Source of the DNA: Phycisphaeraceae bacterium | GTDB taxonomy: Bacteria; Planctomycetota; Phycisphaerae; Phycisphaerales; Phycisphaeraceae | Length of the DNA: 9,236 nucleotides | Reading direction: 5' to 3' | Assembly (NCBI GenBank): GCA_007119405.1 | Contig: SKPT01000072.1 | Span: 1 to 9,236 of the forward strand | In this document: one piece after another, positions 5,763 to 9,236 of the stretch | Layout: each line of letters starts with the position of its first letter | Position numbering within the stretch: position 1 is the stretch's first letter | Notes under the pieces: model-generated | The model's database searches: none | Told to the model about the DNA's origin: nothing | The model's input: only the letters and a program-made list of their open reading frames with translations | Program-made: the position numbers and the translations under genes

Positions 5763-7112
5763 ATGATGTCCAGAGCCGAGGCACGGGCGGGCATGTTGTC
5801 CGCGGCAGCCGCGATGCTGGGGGTGGCGCTGGCGGTCGCGCTGGCGGGCGGTGGCCCCGCGCTCGCCCAGGACGTGACGTTCTACGACGACGGCCTGATC
5901 GCCCTGCGCGCGGCCGACGGCGGCGCGCTGGAGCAGCCCGTGCCGCTTTTTCACAACGGGGCATCGATCGGCAGCCACAAGCTCGTCGAGGCGTTCGTGA
6001 ACGTGCCGGGCACGACGAGCTGGCCACTGACCGTCGTGGACCTGCACGCCAACACCTTCATGCGGGCGACGTATCAGCGGGCCACCGGCACGACCGGCGC
6101 GCTCGGCACCAGCGTTGTCGGCTCCGTCTCCTATCGCACGGCCCAGGGCTTGCAGTTCATCCCGCAGGTGGGCCGGGGCGACGTGTTCACCGACGGCCAG
6201 GCGGACTACGAGAGCCGGATCGAGGGGACGTTCGGCGGCGAGGCGACGCTGGTGACGACGCGAAGCTTCGACAGGCCGGGCCTTGGACGCACGAGCGTCG
6301 ATTTCACCGTCACCTTCACCGCCGAGCAGGACATCGTGCTGGACAGCTCGCCTTTCAACGTGGGCAACGATCGCTTCCGCCTGACGACGATCTCGTCGAT
6401 GTTCGCCGACGCGAGCGTCTATGACGCGGACCGCGTGCGCTGGCAGCGGGCGGACGGCAGCGAGGCGAGCTTTGATCTGGCGGCCGACACGCCGCGCAAC
6501 GCCCACCTCTTCGCCGAGCCCGAGCCGATCGGCCGCAGGGTCGAGCTGGTCAACAGCCCCGGGGCGAGTTGGTTCCCCGACAGCCCGACGGTAAGCCTGG
6601 AGGTGATCGACGATGGCGGGATGAGCCTGGGCGTGCAGGGATATCTCGCCGGCACACTGGACCCCAACGACGATTCGCTGAGCGTCTGGCTGGAGTGGCT
6701 TGACGCCCCGGACGTCGTCGCCGCGGGCACGAGCATCGAGGCGAGCTTTCGCATGACGGCCCATCCGCCCGGCCAGGGGCTGGTGAACGCGCTGCCGGGC
6801 GACATGAACCGCGACGGCGTGGTGGACACGGGGGACGTGGCGCCTTTCGTGCTGGCGCTGACGGATGAGCAGGCGTACGTGGATCAATACGGCATTGACC
6901 CCGTGTGGCCGGGGGATGTCAACGGCGATGGGGTGCTCGACACGGGCGACGTGGCGCCGTTCGTGCAGTTGCTCGTCGGTGGTGGCGGCGCGGCGGTGCC
7001 GGAGCCGGGAACGCTGCCGGTGTTCGGCCTGGGTGTGATGCTGCTGATGCGGCGGCGGGGGACAAGCCGCCCGTGCACCCAACGCCGTGGCGTTTCATCG
7101 CAGGATGGGTAG
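5763..7112 (+). CDS. Large exported protein with dockerin-like module and PEP-CTERM sorting tail
   Basis: This protein has 449 residues. GGAGGTGA at 5751-5758 gives ATG 5763 a good spacing (7 bases from GGAGG); upstream in-frame codons fall inside the repeat element and are rejected. A long signal peptide ends at ALA-Q (35/36). Residues 36-340 form a strand-rich domain I do not recognise and which is not obviously related to the two other PEP-CTERM proteins here. Two EF-hand-like calcium loops follow, DMNRDGVVDTGD (347-358) and DVNGDGVLDTGD (385-396), in a module almost identical to that of the first PEP-CTERM gene. VPEPG (412-416), a hydrophobic stretch and RRRG complete a PEP-CTERM signal. 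About 16 further residues follow the basic cluster, which is unusual because these tails normally end there. The extension runs into a repeat-like stretch and may be a recent change of stop codon. Confidence 0.9.
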   Translation: MMSRAEARAGMLSAAAAMLGVALAVALAGGGPALAQDVTFYDDGLIALRAADGGALEQPVPLFHNGASIGSHKLVEAFVNVPGTTSWPLTVVDLHANTFMRATYQRATGTTGALGTSVVGSVSYRTAQGLQFIPQVGRGDVFTDGQADYESRIEGTFGGEATLVTTRSFDRPGLGRTSVDFTVTFTAEQDIVLDSSPFNVGNDRFRLTTISSMFADASVYDADRVRWQRADGSEASFDLAADTPRNAHLFAEPEPIGRRVELVNSPGASWFPDSPTVSLEVIDDGGMSLGVQGYLAGTLDPNDDSLSVWLEWLDAPDVVAAGTSIEASFRMTAHPPGQGLVNALPGDMNRDGVVDTGDVAPFVLALTDEQAYVDQYGIDPVWPGDVNGDGVLDTGDVAPFVQLLVGGGGAAVPEPGTLPVFGLGVMLLMRRRGTSRPCTQRRGVSSQDG

Positions 7113-7155
7113 AGCGAAGCGATGGCTGGGGCCCCACACGACGCCGTCACCCTGG
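7113..7155. other. Short gap between convergent genes, with a 10-bp palindrome
   Basis: Two operons converge here with 43 bases between stop codons. The gap contains TGGGGCCCCA (7127-7136), a perfect palindrome, but no T run on either strand, so no intrinsic terminator can be called. The run GGGTAGAGCGAAGCGATGG starting at 7107 overlaps the stop codon of the left gene and resembles phrases I recall from intergenic repeats in planctomycete genomes. That resemblance is from memory and untested. Confidence 0.35.
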
Positions 7156-8055
7156 CTACATCCCCTCGACCATCCGCTGCATCGCCTCCAGGCCATAGGC
7201 CCGGTCGACCACGCGCGTGCCGTCAACGCGCAGGGCGACCAGGGCGTGGTCGATCTCGTAGCTGTCGTCGTGGCGGGCGATGCGGCCGCCGGCGCGATGG
7301 GCGAAGCGACGGATCGCCTCGCCGTCCGGGCCGCCGGCCAGCGTCCACAGCGCCGGGTCGGCGCCGACACGCTCGGCGTAGCCCGCGAGCACGGCCGTCG
7401 TGTCGTGCTCGGCGTCAAGCGTCAGGCTCACCAGGTGCACGTCGGCATCGCTCTCGGCCACGTGTTGCTGGAGCTCGGCCAGACGCTGGGCCTGGGCCGG
7501 GCAGAAGTGCTCGATCGGGCAGCGGGCGTAGAAAAACGTGATGAGCTTGTGGCGCGGCTCGAGCTCGTGGAGGTGAAAGGCCTCGCCCCGGGCGCTCACC
7601 AGCTCGAGGTCCGGCACGTGGTCCCCGACATTCAACGCGTCGTCGGGCGGCGCGGCGGCGTCGGGCGCGCCGCCGGACTGCTGCTCGGCCGGGCGGATGT
7701 TCACGATCTGGTAGACGCCCTCGATCCGGACCATGTCGAAGAGGATCGCGTCACCGGGGGCCAGGCCTTGGAGCTCGCGTGGCTCGGCGACCTTGAGGTC
7801 CATGACCATCGCGCGCATGAAGCCGGGGATCTCCTCGTGGTCGACCGTAATGGACTCGGCCTCCGGGTCGAGGCGCACAACGACGCCGCCGACGTCGCGG
7901 TAGATCGGGCTGGCGTTGTCGGCGGCGGGTTGCTCCGTGTCGGGCCCGGGCGAGCGCATCGTGGTGCCGACGTACCAGCCCACGCCGATGACCAGGACGA
8001 CGAGCACGGCCGGGAGGAGCCAGCGGGGACGGGTCGGATTGGCGTTGTCGCTCAT
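7156..8055 (-). CDS. Membrane-anchored CusF-like / SCO1-SenC fusion, copper chaperone
   Basis: This protein has 299 residues, and ATG 8055 is supported by AGGAG at 8063-8067. One transmembrane helix (about 12-30) anchors it so that the rest faces the periplasm. Residues 51-124 form a CusF-like copper-binding domain with the phrase HEEIPGFMRAMVMDL (His73, Met80, Met83, Met85). After a Pro/Ala-rich linker, a thioredoxin-fold SCO/SenC domain (about 141-299) holds CPIEHFC (Cys179, Cys185), with the C-x5-C spacing often seen in such fusions, and the distal His270 in YEIDHALV. All expected copper ligands are present. SCO proteins deliver copper to, or reduce, the CuA site of cytochrome oxidase or nitrous oxide reductase. 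The gene begins one base after the permease stop, so the two are co-transcribed and probably work on the same cuproenzyme. Confidence 0.93.
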   Translation of the reverse strand: MSDNANPTRPRWLLPAVLVVLVIGVGWYVGTTMRSPGPDTEQPAADNASPIYRDVGGVVVRLDPEAESITVDHEEIPGFMRAMVMDLKVAEPRELQGLAPGDAILFDMVRIEGVYQIVNIRPAEQQSGGAPDAAAPPDDALNVGDHVPDLELVSARGEAFHLHELEPRHKLITFFYARCPIEHFCPAQAQRLAELQQHVAESDADVHLVSLTLDAEHDTTAVLAGYAERVGADPALWTLAGGPDGEAIRRFAHRAGGRIARHDDSYEIDHALVALRVDGTRVVDRAYGLEAMQRMVEGM

Positions 8056-8056
8056 G

Positions 8057-8824
8057 TCAGAACTCCTGCCGCGGGATTGCCCACCGGCCCAGGGCGCCGA
8101 GCGCGAGAAGCCAGAGGGCGTAGACGGCGAACGCGGTGAGCCAGATGTTCTCGAAGATGGCCCGGCCAACCTCCAACTCGTCGGTGTCGAACGGCACGGC
8201 CTCGAGGCCGACCATCGCGCCGATGCGGAAGATGCCTGCCGGATTGATCAGCAGCAGGACGAGAAAGAGCGTCGGCGTATGAACCAGCCAGCCGGTCTCG
8301 GTGAGCACGTAGAGGACGATCTCCCAGCCGGCGATGACCAGAATCCAGACACCGAGCGTCGCGAGCAGGCCGGTCACGGGGCTGGTCAGCAGTCCGATGA
8401 GCAGCCCGCCGAGCACGCTGACCAACACCAGGCCCACGGCCAGGGCCCCCAGCGCGGCGAGGGTGCCGGGGATGCCGGCCTGGACGGCGGCGGGAGCCAT
8501 GAACAGCACGAGCAGCACGAGGCACCAGGTGCCCGTGCCCAGGAGCTTGCCCAGCAGCAGCTCGCCGGGGCCGATGGGCTGGGCGAAGAGCATCGCTCCC
8601 TCGGCGCGCGACTGCTGGCCGCTGGCCCAGCCCACGAGCATGGCCAGCAGCGAGCCGAAGAACAGGATCGCCTGGATGAGCACCAGCGGCAGCGTCTCCG
8701 GCGCCGGCGACGCGGCGAGCATCGCGGTGCCGCCCATGATGCACGCCAGGGCGAAGACCTGGAGGAACCGGTTGCCCAGGCCCAGCATCAGATCCCACAT
8801 GTAGACCGCGGCGAGTCGGCTCAT
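8057..8824 (-). CDS. ABC-2 type transporter permease, NosY-like
   Basis: This is an integral membrane protein of 255 residues with about six hydrophobic segments (near 20-38, 46-66, 97-115, 121-146, 150-175 and 228-246, plus a weaker one near 182-198). The conserved loop AEGAMLFAQPIGPGELLLGK (74-93) matches the phrase between helices 2 and 3 of NosY-type ABC-2 permeases, where enzyme-maturation transporters share 'E-G-L-P-(L/I)-G-LLGK'. The start at 8824 overlaps the ATPase stop as ATGA, implying translational coupling, and the upstream extension to 8872 is rejected. With the adjacent ATPase it forms one transporter. The SCO/CusF gene behind it points to copper-site assembly for nitrous oxide reductase (NosFY) or a haem-copper oxidase; sequence in view cannot separate these. 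What is transported is unknown. Confidence 0.88.
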   Translation of the reverse strand: MSRLAAVYMWDLMLGLGNRFLQVFALACIMGGTAMLAASPAPETLPLVLIQAILFFGSLLAMLVGWASGQQSRAEGAMLFAQPIGPGELLLGKLLGTGTWCLVLLVLFMAPAAVQAGIPGTLAALGALAVGLVLVSVLGGLLIGLLTSPVTGLLATLGVWILVIAGWEIVLYVLTETGWLVHTPTLFLVLLLINPAGIFRIGAMVGLEAVPFDTDELEVGRAIFENIWLTAFAVYALWLLALGALGRWAIPRQEF

Positions 8825-9236
8825 GAGCCCGCGCCCCCCGCCGGGGCGTCGACCACGCGGCCGGCGCTGCAATGCCGATGGACCGCCTCCGGGCCCCAGT
8901 CCTGCTCGAGCTGGCTGGTCACGAGCACCGCCGCGCCGCGACGCGCCTCGGCCTGCGCCCAGCGGGCCAGCTCGTGGCGCCAGCCCGGGTCGAGGCTGGC
9001 CGCCGGCTCGTCCATGACAATCAGCCGGGGCTGGAAGAAGAGCGTCAGCGCCAGGCCCAGGCGTTGGCGCATCCCACCCGACAGTGCGTCGACGCGCTGG
9101 CGCTCGGCGTCGGCGAGCCCGACGCGCTTGAGCCAGGCGCGCGGAGCGTCGAGACCGGTGCCGCGCAGGCGGGCGTGGAAGCGCAGCAACTGGCCGAGGC
9201 GCGCCCGAGGCGGCAGGCTCACCTGCTGCGGAAGGA
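8821..9236 (-). CDS. ABC transporter ATP-binding protein, NosF-like (5' end cut by window edge)
   Basis: The last 137 residues of an ABC ATPase are visible. The frame stays open to the window edge, so the GTG at 9222 is internal, and the Walker A part is missing. The fragment starts at the Q-loop (LPQQVSL), then LLRFHARLRG. It contains the signature LSGGMRQRLGLAL, Walker B RLIVMDEP and the D-loop SLDP. The position that normally holds the H-loop histidine (usually S-T/S-H) reads VLVTSQ, so the catalytic switch His appears to be Gln. It overlaps the permease gene by 4 bases and must be its partner. The C-terminal domain after the H-loop is very short, as in NosF-like and other small ABC-2 ATPases. 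Confidence 0.9.
   Translation of the reverse strand, partial: LPQQVSLPPRARLGQLLRFHARLRGTGLDAPRAWLKRVGLADAERQRVDALSGGMRQRLGLALTLFFQPRLIVMDEPAASLDPGWRHELARWAQAEARRGAAVLVTSQLEQDWGPEAVHRHCSAGRVVDAPAGGAGS

Noticed and set aside
5448..7082. 544-codon open frame on the - strand across the last surface-protein gene
   Set aside because: The same GC-codon artefact. It runs through the palindromic element and part of the hydrolase gene, and its product (His/Arg/Ala-rich) shows no domain.
7087..8139. 350-codon open frame on the + strand opposite the SCO gene
   Set aside because: The - strand protein has a complete CusF and SCO domain with all copper ligands; the + strand product is featureless.
8056..8169. 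Upstream extension of the SCO-family gene
   Set aside because: It would overlap the permease by over 100 bases and put a low-complexity Ser/Pro/Arg stretch before the anchor helix. ATG 8055 has a good ribosome site.

Overview
The window is GC-rich and strongly biased to G/C at third codon positions. Its proteins suggest a planctomycete, most likely of the Phycisphaerae. The signs are three PEP-CTERM surface proteins, two with planctomycete-style dockerin-like Ca-binding repeats (the D-T-G-D-V-A-P-F-V phrase), and a lone type IV pseudopilin-like protein with a late H...DG motif. The assignment is inferred from protein style, since there is no rRNA or other marker here. No tRNA, rRNA, CRISPR array, transposase or phage gene was seen.

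The left three quarters (158-7112, + strand) is one gene array. A LacI-family repressor comes first. It is followed by two tandem paralogous PEP-CTERM proteins (the first with a dockerin-like module, the second without), a prepilin-like protein, an exported glucoamylase/GH144-like glycoside hydrolase, and a larger protein with both a dockerin-like module and a PEP-CTERM tail. Gaps are 38, 70, 73, 245 and 157 bases, and most starts have a clear Shine-Dalgarno sequence. I read this as a small regulated glycan-handling locus whose products work at the cell surface. The substrate is not proven; a beta-glucan is plausible from the hydrolase family. No sugar transporter or exosortase is in view.

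Two regulatory or structural points stand out. A perfect 14-bp LacI-type operator (166-179) lies in the first codons of the repressor gene, just downstream of a promoter-like pair of boxes. That layout predicts autorepression of a leaderless or nearly leaderless transcript. Also, the two longer intergenic gaps, on either side of the hydrolase gene, are filled by composite palindromic elements (4023-4220 and 5619-5735). Their four ends share one motif, so they look like two members of one REP/MITE-like family.

The right quarter (7156-9236, - strand) is a separate convergent operon whose 5' end lies outside the window. It holds an ABC ATPase (truncated by the window edge), an ABC-2/NosY-type permease overlapping it by ATGA, and, one base further on, a membrane-anchored protein joining a CusF-like copper-binding domain to a SCO/SenC domain. 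This is a copper delivery or cuproenzyme maturation module, serving either nitrous oxide reductase or a haem-copper oxidase.
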